A stretch of DNA of 64,000 nucleotides from NCBI RefSeq assembly GCF_003627815.1, contig NZ_CP032698.1, positions 6,076,001 through 6,140,000 on the forward strand, written 5' to 3'. The position numbers and the translations under genes were made by a program. Source of the stretch: Streptomyces hundungensis (GTDB lineage: Bacteria; Actinomycetota; Actinomycetes; Streptomycetales; Streptomycetaceae). The notes beneath the pieces are model-generated. The model saw only the letters and a program-made list of their open reading frames with translations, was not told where the DNA came from and ran no database searches. This document shows positions 53,072 to 61,875 of this stretch, in pieces; the stretch's first letter is position 1; each line of letters opens with the position of its first letter.

Positions 53072-54105
53072 GCCATGCCGCGCAGTCGGCCGGGCCGCGC
53101 CTCGCGGACATAGCGGCCCAGGCCGCCGTCAGCGAGGCCACCGTCAGCCGGGTGCTCAACGGCAGGCCCGGCGTCGCCGACGCCACCCGCCAGCGGGTGC
53201 TCGCGGCGCTCGACGTGCTCGGCTGGGAGCGCCCGGCCCGGCTGCGCCGGCGCAGTGAGGGGCTGATCGGCCTGCTCACCCCGGAGCTCACCAACCCGAT
53301 CTTCCCGGCCTTCGCCCAGGCGGTGGAGCAGGTGCTCGCGGGGCACGGCTACACCCCCGTTCTGTGCACCCAACTCCCGGGCGGGGCAACGGAGGACGAG
53401 CTGGTCGAGCAGTTGGAGGAGCGCGGCGTCAACGGCATCGTGTTCCTGTCCGGACTGCACGCCGACACCTCCACCGACCCGGCCCGCTACCGGGCCCTGG
53501 CCGAACGGGGCGTCCCCTACGTCCTGGTCAACGGCTACAACGAAGCGGTACGGGGCCCGTTCGTGTCGCCGGACGACCACGCGGCGATGCGCATGGCGGT
53601 GGGCCACCTCGCCGACCTCGGCCACACCCGGATCGGCCTGGCGCTCGGCCCGCTGCGGTACGTGCCCTCCCGCCGCAAGGCCGAGGGGTTCACGGCGGCG
53701 CTGGGCGAGCGGCTCGGTCTGCGCGAACAGGAGGCCGCGGCCTACATCCGGCCCACCCTGTACAGCGTGGAGGGCGGCCAGGTGGCGGCGGGCGCCCTGC
53801 TCGACCAGGGCTGCACCGGCGTCGTCTGCGCCAGCGACATGATGGCGCTCGGCGTGGTGCGCGCGGCACGCGAACGCGGGTTGGACGTGCCGGGCGAGGT
53901 GTCGGTGGTGGGCTTCGACGACTCCCAGCTCATCGCCTTCACCGACCCGCCCCTGACCACGGTGCGCCAGCCGGTGCAGGCGATGGCGACGGCGGCGGTC
54001 TCCGCCCTCCTGGAGGAGATCGCCGGAACCCCCGTCCAGCGAACGGAGTTCGTCTTCCAGCCGGAGCTGGTGGTCCGGGGGTCGACGGCGCGGGCACGGG
54101 GCTGA
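53068..54105 (+). CDS. LacI-family regulator, second MalR-like
   Basis: 345 residues, a paralogue of the MalR at 45189. The headpiece RLADIAAQAAVSEATVSRVLNGRPGV differs from the first at only a few sites, so both may bind the same CTTGCA half-sites. The GTG at 53068 overlaps the aglA stop by 4 bp (GTGA); the open frame begins at 53056. As the last gene of the malEFG operon it would be autoregulated. Which of the two is the main maltose repressor cannot be told from sequence. Confidence 0.88.
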   Translation: MSHAAQSAGPRLADIAAQAAVSEATVSRVLNGRPGVADATRQRVLAALDVLGWERPARLRRRSEGLIGLLTPELTNPIFPAFAQAVEQVLAGHGYTPVLCTQLPGGATEDELVEQLEERGVNGIVFLSGLHADTSTDPARYRALAERGVPYVLVNGYNEAVRGPFVSPDDHAAMRMAVGHLADLGHTRIGLALGPLRYVPSRRKAEGFTAALGERLGLREQEAAAYIRPTLYSVEGGQVAAGALLDQGCTGVVCASDMMALGVVRAARERGLDVPGEVSVVGFDDSQLIAFTDPPLTTVRQPVQAMATAAVSALLEEIAGTPVQRTEFVFQPELVVRGSTARARG

Positions 54106-54131
54106 AGCGCGGGCCGGGCTTCGCGCTCGGC

Positions 54132-54347
54132 TCACGGTTCACCCCTCGACGGGTGCGGGTGGTTGCGGATTTCCGCCGCCGCGTCGTACGCCTTGCCGTG
54201 CTGCTTGGCCTTGCGGGCCTCGGACAACTCCGCCGACAGTGCGGTGCAGACACCGCATCCGGCCGCGGGAGTACAGCCGTACAGGTAGTCGTCGACAAAC
54301 CCGGCCAGCTCGATCGCCGGTTGGGGGTAGGTCCGTGGGTCGGTCAT
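54132..54347 (-). CDS. Small Cys-containing hypothetical protein
   Basis: 71 residues: LAGFVDDYLYGC and CGVCTALSAELSEARKAKQ suggest a short helical protein with a Cys pair. No membrane segment or signal. It is convergent with the second malR, just 26 bp past its end, and reads like the last gene of the XRE/DUF6879 cassette upstream. Family not recognised. Confidence 0.55.
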   Translation of the reverse strand: MTDPRTYPQPAIELAGFVDDYLYGCTPAAGCGVCTALSAELSEARKAKQHGKAYDAAAEIRNHPHPSRGEP

Positions 54348-54442
54348 CGTCGCATCGCCATCCCTTCGCGTGGTCCGACGGCAACCACGTTAGGAACAGG
54401 AGCACCCCAACTCGTAACCGATTGCACGCGGTTGCGCGGAAG

Positions 54443-55291
54443 TCAGACGAGGGAGTCGCGTGCCTTGCGGATGAGCGCCCGAGCCTTCGCGCCATAGACC
54501 GCCATATCGGCCAGCGCGGCGAACGCGTCGCCGTACATGCCCACCTCGCTGGGCTGCGTCAGCGTGAGGTGCCCAGAGACGAGCTCAACGTTGACCTGTG
54601 CTGTGTCAAAGATCCAGAACCCCTCCGCTGGCATCCGTGTGCGGCCGAGGCGGGTGGGCACAACCCCAATGCTGACGTTGGGCAGGGCGCCTATGGTGAT
54701 GAGGCGGTCGAGTTGTTCGGCTTGCGTATCCGCGTCGCCGAGCCCGTTGCTCAACACGGGCTCCTCGACCAGGAACGCGAATCGGCGGGGCGCGTCGCGC
54801 AGCACCCGTTGACGCTCCATCCGTACGGCCACGGCGTCGGCCACGTCATCCACGGTGACCCGCCTCCGCTGGACGGCGCGCAACACGTCCGCCGTGTATC
54901 CGTGGGTTTGGAGCAGGCCGGGCACGAACCACGAAGAATAGGCACGGAACCAATGCGTGCGCTCGAACAGAGGCAGAACCTTCTCTTGCGCCCGTCGCAA
55001 CCCCGAGCGCTCCATGCGACGCCATTCCACCCACATGCCTTCGACCGCGTGCAGAGAGGCAACCAGATCCTCTGCCTGGTCCTCAGCACCGCAAGCGCGG
55101 CACCAGACCCGAATGTCGTCGGCACTCGGTTGGGTCTTCGCCGTCGAGATACGGGACACCTTGGACGGGTGCCATCCGCACGCGGCCGCGAGGCCCTTGC
55201 CATCCCACCCGGCATCCCTGGCCAACTCCCGGAGGCGGTCGGCAAGGAGACGCCGGGCCTGCTGAACGCTCGATGATCCTGAAGCGGGCAT
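54443..55291 (-). CDS. XRE-family regulator with DUF5753 (Scr1) domain
   Basis: 282 residues. The N-terminal helix-turn-helix (about 10-60) reads RDAGWDGKGLAAACGWHPSKVSRI. The rest is a DUF5753/Scr1 domain with YSSWFVPGLLQTHGYTADVLRAV. Streptomyces carries many such regulators paired with small DUF397 or DUF6879-type genes; some respond to a partner like a toxin-antitoxin or developmental switch. The ATG at 55291 lies 5 bp after the DUF6879 stop, so the two are one operon. Confidence 0.87.
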   Translation of the reverse strand: MPASGSSSVQQARRLLADRLRELARDAGWDGKGLAAACGWHPSKVSRISTAKTQPSADDIRVWCRACGAEDQAEDLVASLHAVEGMWVEWRRMERSGLRRAQEKVLPLFERTHWFRAYSSWFVPGLLQTHGYTADVLRAVQRRRVTVDDVADAVAVRMERQRVLRDAPRRFAFLVEEPVLSNGLGDADTQAEQLDRLITIGALPNVSIGVVPTRLGRTRMPAEGFWIFDTAQVNVELVSGHLTLTQPSEVGMYGDAFAALADMAVYGAKARALIRKARDSLV

Positions 55292-55296
55292 GTGGG

Positions 55297-55815
55297 TCAG
55301 GTCAGCTTGTAGTCCTCGTGGGGAGTGGCCCGCTCCCACACCGCTTCAAAGGCTCCGCTGACCAGCTTCACCACGGACGGCTCTGTGCGCCATTCGCGGT
55401 CCACGATGTCCCCGTCTCCGGAGAAGAACGTGAACAGCACGGCCGCGCCGTCGAACATCCAAAGGTCGGTCCCGGGAAGGGCGATGTCCGCCGCTTTGCG
55501 GCGGGGAAGCCAGCGCACCAGTTCACCCGCCGCCATGTTGGCAAACGTCATGTCGTGCTCATGCCGGATGTAGTCGCTGACAGGCTCCGAGACGATACGG
55601 GCACGACGCATCTCGACTCCGCGTGCCGTCGTCTCACTCACCAGGTCCCGCCAGGACCACCACCAATCGGGCAGCTTCGCGGGGTCGTTGTCGTACCGAT
55701 GTCCGGCTCGCCAGCGGGCGAACTCGGGGTCCCTCGGCGTGTAGTGATCGCGCATCTCCAGATGCACGGCGGACCGCTGAGCCTTCGCCAGTCCCTCACG
55801 TACGGGGTACTTCAC
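55297..55815 (-). CDS. DUF6879 family protein
   Basis: 172 residues with no signal or membrane segment. DUF6879-type landmarks are HLEMRDHYTPRDPEFARW and the Trp-rich PDWWWSWRDLV, then MRRARIVSEPVSDYIRHEH. The family occurs next to XRE/DUF5753 regulators; function unknown. The start is a GTG at 55815. It overlaps the preceding 87-residue gene by 20 bp, giving a tight three-gene cassette. Confidence 0.82.
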   Translation of the reverse strand: MKYPVREGLAKAQRSAVHLEMRDHYTPRDPEFARWRAGHRYDNDPAKLPDWWWSWRDLVSETTARGVEMRRARIVSEPVSDYIRHEHDMTFANMAAGELVRWLPRRKAADIALPGTDLWMFDGAAVLFTFFSGDGDIVDREWRTEPSVVKLVSGAFEAVWERATPHEDYKLT

Positions 55816-56059
55816 CGCTGCCGCCTTCCGGTCGCGGGATGTACTTCAGCATCACTGCCGGAAGCCGGATGATCGTCTCGTGTCCCGGAACATCCGTGGA
55901 GTGACCCGGAATGGAGCCGATCTCCTGACACGCCTTCACCTCTGCCTCCGTCGCCCTGTACGACTGGATCAGCAGATCTCCGGTGGCCTCCTCCAACCAG
56001 ATGGTCGGTGAGTCGTCCACGGGTGTGTTCGGGATGATCCCCAGGAAACGTAGCCTCAT
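55796..56059 (-). CDS. Small hypothetical protein upstream of DUF6879
   Basis: 87 residues: MRLRFLGIIPNTPVDDSPTIW and LIQSYRATEAEVKACQEIG, then HETIIRLPAVMLKYI. Members of this small family precede DUF6879 and XRE genes in many Streptomyces genomes. I chose the ATG at 56059, which has GGGAG six bases upstream; the frame's longer start lacks support. First gene of the cassette. Function unknown. Confidence 0.7.
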   Translation of the reverse strand: MRLRFLGIIPNTPVDDSPTIWLEEATGDLLIQSYRATEAEVKACQEIGSIPGHSTDVPGHETIIRLPAVMLKYIPRPEGGSGEVPRT

Positions 56060-56261
56060 GTGCTCTCCCGCTGTCGATGCGGTTGCGCCTGATTGCACGA
56101 CCATCGCCCAGGTGGTCCTGGGCGTCAAGTAGGTACAACCGGCGCTTATTTGGGGCGCGCGGGAGGAAACGAAAGCCCCTGCACCCCCCGCTCCGCCGAG
56201 GCGAGGAGCGTGGGCGCTCGGCGATGAGGGTTACCGCGTTACGCAACGCATCGCCGTCTAG

Positions 56262-56331
56262 GCCGGCTCGCTCCAGGCGCTGACCGAGATCGTCCGCCGC
56301 ACCCCGCTCGCCACCGTCCTGCCCGCTCGCA
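56262..56331 (+). pseudogene. Possible LysR-regulator remnant
   Basis: A short frame reads SLQALTEIVRRTPLATVLPAR, closely resembling the conserved segment of LysR effector domains. It is bounded by a stop at 56257-56259 and lost matching sequence on both sides. It lies in the gap between the DUF6879 cassette and pulA, suggesting an older gene was removed when the cassette arrived. Weak: about 22 residues only. Confidence 0.3.
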
Positions 56332-56499
56332 ATTCCTTGCAGATTCACCATCCACCGAGCCGGATTCCGCCCGAACCGTTGACCTGAGCGCTCGCTCCTC
56401 CTACGGTCACCTGCTCAGAAGGACTTGCAAGTTTGCAGCAAGAACATTCAGCAGCACGAACATTCAGCAGCGCCCGAAGGTACGACCGAGGAGCCCCCG
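56332..56499. promoter_or_regulatory. pulA upstream region with MalR-type operator
   Basis: CTTGCAAGTTTGCAGCAAG at 56424-56442 has CTTGC/GCAAG arms with 9 nt between, the same half-sites as the malE/aglA operators. It is 58 bp before the pulA GTG and would place the pullulanase under MalR control. AACATTCAGCAG is directly repeated at 56444 and 56459. GAGGAG (56488-56493) six bases before the GTG is the ribosome binding site and decides the start. Confidence 0.6.
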
Positions 56500-59400
56500 G
56501 TGATCCCCCTGCGAAGAACGGCGGTCGCCGTCGCGGCCGCCCTGTGTGCGGCGCTCGTCCCCGCCACGGCCGCCACCGCCGCGCCGAAGCCGCCCGCCCC
56601 GCCCAGCGACGCGCGCCTGGCCGCCGAACCGGCCCGGCACGACGCGACGCGCGAGCAGTTCTACTTCGTGCTCCCGGACCGGTTCGCCGACGGTGACAGC
56701 TCCAACAACCGCGGCGGGCTTACCGGTTCGCGCCTGGAGACCGGGTACGACCCCACGGACAAGGGCTTCTACCAGGGCGGCGACCTCAAGGGGATCACCC
56801 AGCGGCTCGACTACATCAAGGGCCTCGGCACCACCGCCATCTGGCTCGCCCCGATCTTCAAGAACAAGCCCGTGCAGGGCACCGGCAAGGACGCCTCGGC
56901 CGGCTACCACGGGTACTGGATCACCGACTTCACCCAGGTCGACCCGCACTTCGGCACCAACGCCGACCTCACCCGGCTGATAGCGGCGGCCCACGCCAAG
57001 GGCATGAAGGTCTTCTTCGACGTCATCACCAACCACACCGCCGACACCGTCGACTACGCCGAGCGGCAGTACGGCTACCGGCCCAAGGGCGCCTATCCCT
57101 ACCTCGACACCAGCGGCCGTCCCTTCGACGACCGCGCGGGTATGAGGAAGGTCGACGCCAACTCCTTCCCCTACACGCCCGTCGTGAAGGAGAAGAAGGT
57201 CCCGGCCTGGCTCAACGACCCCACGATGTACCACAACCGGGGCGACTCGACGTTCGCGGGCGAGAGCGCCGAGTACGGCGACTTCTCCGGACTCGACGAC
57301 CTGTGGACCGAACGGCCCGAGGTCGTCTCCGGCATGGAGGACATCTACGAGAAGTGGGTCCACGACTTCGCCGTGGACGGCTTCCGCATCGACACCGTCA
57401 AACACGTCGACCTGGACTTCTGGACCCAGTGGGCGACCGCCCTCGACGCGTACGCCAAGAAGCGCGGGCGGCCCGACTTCTTCCTGTTCGGCGAGACCTA
57501 CTCCGCCGACCCGGCCCTGACCTCCCCGTACGTCACCCGGGGCCGCCTGGACGCGACCCTCGACTTCCCCTTCCAGGACGCGGCCCGCCAGTACGCCTCC
57601 CAGGGAGCCTCCGCCGACAAGCTCGCCGCCCTGTTCGCCCAGGACTACCGCTACACCACCGACAAGGCCAACGCCTACGAGCAGGTCACCTTCCTCGGCA
57701 ACCACGACATGGGCCGCATCGGCGCCTTCCTGAAGCAGGACCACCCGGGGGCGAGCGAGGCAGAGCTGCTCCAACGCGACCGCCTGGCACATGAGTTGAT
57801 GTTCTTCAGCCGCGGCAACCCGGTGGTCTACTACGGCGACGAGCAGGGCTTCACCGGCGCCGGCGGCGACAAGGACGCCCGCCAGACCCTGTTCGCCTCG
57901 AAGGTCCCCGACTACCTGGACGACGACGAACTGGGCACCGACCGCACCCACGCCGTCGACGCCTACGACCCCACGCACCCGCTCTACCGCGCCATAGCCG
58001 ACCTGTCCCGCCTGACCAAGGCCAACCCGGCGCTGCGCGACGGCGTCCAGACCGAGCGCTACGCCAAGGACTCCGTCTACGCCTTCTCGCGTACGGATGC
58101 CAAGACCCGCACCGAGTACGTGGTGGCCGTGAACAACGCCACCGAGCCCAAGACGGTCACCCTGCCCACGGGCTCGCCCCGCGCCAACTACGCCTATCTG
58201 TACGGTCGTTCGGGGTCCGTGCGCAGTGAGGCGGACGGCGCCGTCCAGGTGACGGTGCCCGCGCTGTCCTCGCTGGTCCTCAAGGCCGCCGCCCCGCTGC
58301 CCGTGCCCACCGCCGAGCCGTCGATCACCGTGAAGGCCCCCGCGGCCGGAGCCACCGGCACCGTCGAGATCTCCGCCGACGTCAACGGCGGACCGCTCGA
58401 CCGGGTCGTCTTCGCCGCGCAGATCGGCAACGGAAAGTGGCAGACGCTCGGCTCCGCCGACCACGCCCCGTACCGGGTCACCCAGTACCTGACCGGTCTG
58501 GCGGCCGGAACTCCCCTGCGGTACAAGGCGGTTGTGGTCGACGGGCGCGGGCGCACCGCGAGCGCGCTCGCCACGACGGCGGCGGGCCCGACGCCCCCGC
58601 CCGCCAGGCCCACCACCGTCGAACGGGACTACGCCGTCGTGCACTACCGCCGTCCGGCCGGCGACTACGACGGCTGGCAACTGAAGGCGGACGGCCAGAG
58701 CGCCGCCTTCACCGGCCGCGACGCCTACGGCGCCTTCGCCTGGGTCAAGGTCCCGCAGGGCGCCGGGTCCCTCGCGTACACGATCGCCAGGGGCGAGGGC
58801 GCCGACGGGCCCCTGCGGACCGTCGACCTCGGCCGCACCGGCGAGGTGTGGGTGGAGCAGGGCAAGGACGGCCAGGCGGACCAGCCGCCCACCGGCGCCC
58901 GGCCGCCCCAGGACACCTCCAAGGTGGTGCTGCACTACACGCGGGCCGACGGCGACTACGACGGCTGGGGCCTGCACACCTGGACCGGCGCCGCCTCGCC
59001 CACCGACTGGTCCAAGCCGCTGGCGCCGAGCGGCCGCGACGCCTACGGGGTGACCTTCGAGGTGCCCCTGGTCAAGGGCGCGACCTCGCTCAGCTACATC
59101 CTGCACAACGGCGATCAGAAGGACCTGCCCGACGACCAGTCCCTGGACCTGGCCACCTACGGCAACGAGGTGTGGCTGCTCGCCGGAGAGCCCAAATACC
59201 TGCTGCCGCAGGCGGGTTCGGGCGTCTCGCTCGACCTCGGGAAGTCCGAAGCGCAGTGGATCGACCGCGACACCGTCGTATGGAAGGTCAAGGCGACCGG
59301 GGCGACCAGCCAGCAGCTGGTGTACGCGCCCGGCGGAGGCATCACCGTCCAGGACGGCGCCCTCTCCGACGAGGGCCGGTGGCTGCGGCTCACCCCGGGC

Positions 59401-61803
59401 GCGCTCAGCGACGTACAGAAGGCGAAGTTCCCGCATCTGAAGGACTATCCGGCCTTCACCGTCGACGCCCGCGACCGCTCCCGCGTCCGGGAGTCCCTCA
59501 CCGGGCAGCTCATCGCCACCCAGCGGGCCGCGAACGGGGCGCTGCTCGCCGCGACCGGCGTCCAGACCCAGGGTGTGCTCGACGACCTGTACGCCGCCGG
59601 CGCGGTCAAGGCCTCGCTCGGCCCGGTCTTCGACCACGGCCGCCCCACCCTCTCGGTGTGGGCGCCGACCGCGCAGAAGGTCTCCCTGGAACTCGACGGG
59701 CGCACGGTCGCGATGCGCCGCGACGACGCCTCGGGCGTCTGGTCGGTGACCGGGCCCGCGTCCTGGTCGGGCAAGCCGTACCGGTACGCCGTGCGCGTGT
59801 GGGCGCCCAGCGTCCGGAGCGTGGTCACCAACCTGGCCACCGACCCCTACTCCACCGCCCTCACCGCCGACTCGGCGCGCAGCCTCGTGGTGGACCTCGC
59901 CGACCCCCGGCTGGCGCCCCGGGGCTGGGCCACGCTCAAGAAGCCGGCCGCGGTGCCGCTGCGGGAGGCCCGGATCCAGGAGCTGCACGTCCGTGACTTC
60001 TCCGTCGCCGATCCCACCTCGCGCCACCCCGGCCAGTACCTCGCCTTCACCGACACCGCCTCCGACGGCATGAAGCACCTGACCGCACTCGCGAAGTCCG
60101 GGACCTCCTACGTCCATCTGCTGCCCGTCTTCGACATCGCCGGAATCCCCGAACGGAAGTCCCAACAGGCCACCCCCGCGTGTGACTTGAAGGTGTACGC
60201 GCCCGACTCGCAGGAGCAGCAGGCCTGTGTGGCGCGCTCGGCCGCGAAGGACGCGTACAACTGGGGGTACGACCCGCTGCACTACACCGTCCCCGAGGGC
60301 TCCTACGCCAGCGACCCCGACGGGACGCGCCGCACGGTCGAGTTCCGGCAGATGGTGCAGGGGCTCAACCAGGCCGGGCTGCGGACCGTGATGGACGTCG
60401 TCTACAACCACACCGCGGCGGCCGGGCAGGCCGACCACTCGGTCCTCGACCGAATCGTGCCCGGCTACTACCAGCGCCTCCTCGCCGACGGCAGCATCGC
60501 CAACTCCAGTTGCTGCGCCAACACCGCGCCCGAGAACGCCATGATGGGCAAGCTCGTCGTCGACTCGGTGGTGACCTGGGCCAAGCAGTACAAGGTCGAC
60601 GGCTTCCGCTTCGACCTCATGGGGCACCACCCCAAGGCGAACATCCTCGCCGTGCGCGCCGCGCTCGACGCGCTGACCCTCGCCAAGGACGGCGTCGACG
60701 GCAAGAGGATCATCCTGTACGGCGAGGGCTGGAACTTCGGCGAGGTCGCCGACGACGCCCGCTTCACCCAGGCCACCCAGAAGAACATGGCGGGCACCGG
60801 CATCGCCACCTTCTCCGACCGGGCCCGCGACGCGGTGCGCGGCGGCGGCCCCTTCGACGCCGACCCGGGCGCCCAGGGCTTCGCCTCCGGCCTGTTCACC
60901 GACCCCAACTCCTCGACGGCGAACGGCACTTCGGCCGAGCAGAAGGCCCGGCTGCTGCGCTACCAGGACCTCCTCAAGGTGGGCCTGAGCGGCAACCTCG
61001 CCGCGTACGCCTTCACCGACAGCGCGGGTCACCCGGTCAAGGGCTCCGACGTCGACTACAACGGCGCCCCGGCCGGCTACGCCGCCGCCCCCGGGGACGC
61101 GCTCGCCTACGCCGACGCCCACGACAACGAGTCCCTCTACGACGCGCTCGCCTACAAGCTGCCGGCGGCCACCTCGGCCGCGGACCGCTCCCGTATGCAG
61201 GTCCTGGCGCTCGCCACCGCCGCGCTCTCCCAGGGCCCCGCCCTGTCCCAGGCCGGCAGCGACCTGCTTCGCTCCAAGTCGCTCGACCGCAACTCCTTCG
61301 ACAGCGGCGACTGGTTCAACGCCGTGCACTGGGACTGCCGGGCGGGCAACGGGTTCGGGCGCGGGCTGCCCGCGGCCGCCGACAACCAGGCCAAATGGCC
61401 TTACGCCAAGCCCCTGTTGAGCGCTCCCTCACTCACCCCGGGCTGCGCCGAGATCAACGGGACCTCGGCCGCCTACCAGGACCTCCTCGCGATCCGCGGC
61501 GGTGAGGGCGCGTTCAAGCTCGCCACCGCCGAGCAGGTCCAGTCGGCCTTGTCGTTCCCGCTGTCCGGGCGCGAGGAGACCCCCGGCGTGATCACCATGC
61601 GGCTGGGCCCGCTGGTCGTCGTCTTCAACGCCACCCCCGGGGCACGGACCCAGCGGGTCGCCGCCCTCGCGGGAACGGCGTACGCCCTGCACCCGCGGCA
61701 GGCGGCCGGAGCCGACCCGGTGGTGAAGACGGCCACATACGATCAGGGTTCCGGGAGCTTCACAGTCCCGGGCCGCACCGTTGCGGTCTTCAAACAACGC
61801 TGA
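56500..61803 (+). CDS. pulA: Secreted bifunctional alpha-amylase/pullulanase
   Basis: 1767 residues with a signal peptide (about 1-30). The N-terminal GH13 domain (about 45-580) has [19 protein letters not shown] (Asp near 297), FGETYS and [10 protein letters not shown] short Ig-like module follows, then two CBM41-type starch-binding units ([14 protein letters not shown] near 710, [14 protein letters not shown] near 810), an N-terminal pullulanase domain, CBM48 ([17 protein letters not shown]), and a second GH13 (pullulanase) domain with [39 protein letters not shown] and YADAHDNES (about 1130-1650), and a DUF3372-like tail. It should cut both alpha-1,4 and alpha-1,6 links. The GTG has GAGGAG six bases upstream. 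Confidence 0.93.
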   Translation: MIPLRRTAVAVAAALCAALVPATAATAAPKPPAPPSDARLAAEPARHDATREQFYFVLPDRFADGDSSNNRGGLTGSRLETGYDPTDKGFYQGGDLKGITQRLDYIKGLGTTAIWLAPIFKNKPVQGTGKDASAGYHGYWITDFTQVDPHFGTNADLTRLIAAAHAKGMKVFFDVITNHTADTVDYAERQYGYRPKGAYPYLDTSGRPFDDRAGMRKVDANSFPYTPVVKEKKVPAWLNDPTMYHNRGDSTFAGESAEYGDFSGLDDLWTERPEVVSGMEDIYEKWVHDFAVDGFRIDTVKHVDLDFWTQWATALDAYAKKRGRPDFFLFGETYSADPALTSPYVTRGRLDATLDFPFQDAARQYASQGASADKLAALFAQDYRYTTDKANAYEQVTFLGNHDMGRIGAFLKQDHPGASEAELLQRDRLAHELMFFSRGNPVVYYGDEQGFTGAGGDKDARQTLFASKVPDYLDDDELGTDRTHAVDAYDPTHPLYRAIADLSRLTKANPALRDGVQTERYAKDSVYAFSRTDAKTRTEYVVAVNNATEPKTVTLPTGSPRANYAYLYGRSGSVRSEADGAVQVTVPALSSLVLKAAAPLPVPTAEPSITVKAPAAGATGTVEISADVNGGPLDRVVFAAQIGNGKWQTLGSADHAPYRVTQYLTGLAAGTPLRYKAVVVDGRGRTASALATTAAGPTPPPARPTTVERDYAVVHYRRPAGDYDGWQLKADGQSAAFTGRDAYGAFAWVKVPQGAGSLAYTIARGEGADGPLRTVDLGRTGEVWVEQGKDGQADQPPTGARPPQDTSKVVLHYTRADGDYDGWGLHTWTGAASPTDWSKPLAPSGRDAYGVTFEVPLVKGATSLSYILHNGDQKDLPDDQSLDLATYGNEVWLLAGEPKYLLPQAGSGVSLDLGKSEAQWIDRDTVVWKVKATGATSQQLVYAPGGGITVQDGALSDEGRWLRLTPGALSDVQKAKFPHLKDYPAFTVDARDRSRVRESLTGQLIATQRAANGALLAATGVQTQGVLDDLYAAGAVKASLGPVFDHGRPTLSVWAPTAQKVSLELDGRTVAMRRDDASGVWSVTGPASWSGKPYRYAVRVWAPSVRSVVTNLATDPYSTALTADSARSLVVDLADPRLAPRGWATLKKPAAVPLREARIQELHVRDFSVADPTSRHPGQYLAFTDTASDGMKHLTALAKSGTSYVHLLPVFDIAGIPERKSQQATPACDLKVYAPDSQEQQACVARSAAKDAYNWGYDPLHYTVPEGSYASDPDGTRRTVEFRQMVQGLNQAGLRTVMDVVYNHTAAAGQADHSVLDRIVPGYYQRLLADGSIANSSCCANTAPENAMMGKLVVDSVVTWAKQYKVDGFRFDLMGHHPKANILAVRAALDALTLAKDGVDGKRIILYGEGWNFGEVADDARFTQATQKNMAGTGIATFSDRARDAVRGGGPFDADPGAQGFASGLFTDPNSSTANGTSAEQKARLLRYQDLLKVGLSGNLAAYAFTDSAGHPVKGSDVDYNGAPAGYAAAPGDALAYADAHDNESLYDALAYKLPAATSAADRSRMQVLALATAALSQGPALSQAGSDLLRSKSLDRNSFDSGDWFNAVHWDCRAGNGFGRGLPAAADNQAKWPYAKPLLSAPSLTPGCAEINGTSAAYQDLLAIRGGEGAFKLATAEQVQSALSFPLSGREETPGVITMRLGPLVVVFNATPGARTQRVAALAGTAYALHPRQAAGADPVVKTATYDQGSGSFTVPGRTVAVFKQR

Positions 61804-61875
61804 ACCGATCATTCCAGGTCGCTCGACGACCCATTTCGGATGTTCCCCATCGCGGGTTCCGTCAGGGACCGCACC

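Noticed and set aside
56464..61329. Very long open frame (about 1620 codons) antisense to pulA
   Set aside because: It is the G/C-bias mirror of pulA. The composition is Val/Gly/Arg-rich without domains, while the plus strand has two complete GH13 domains.
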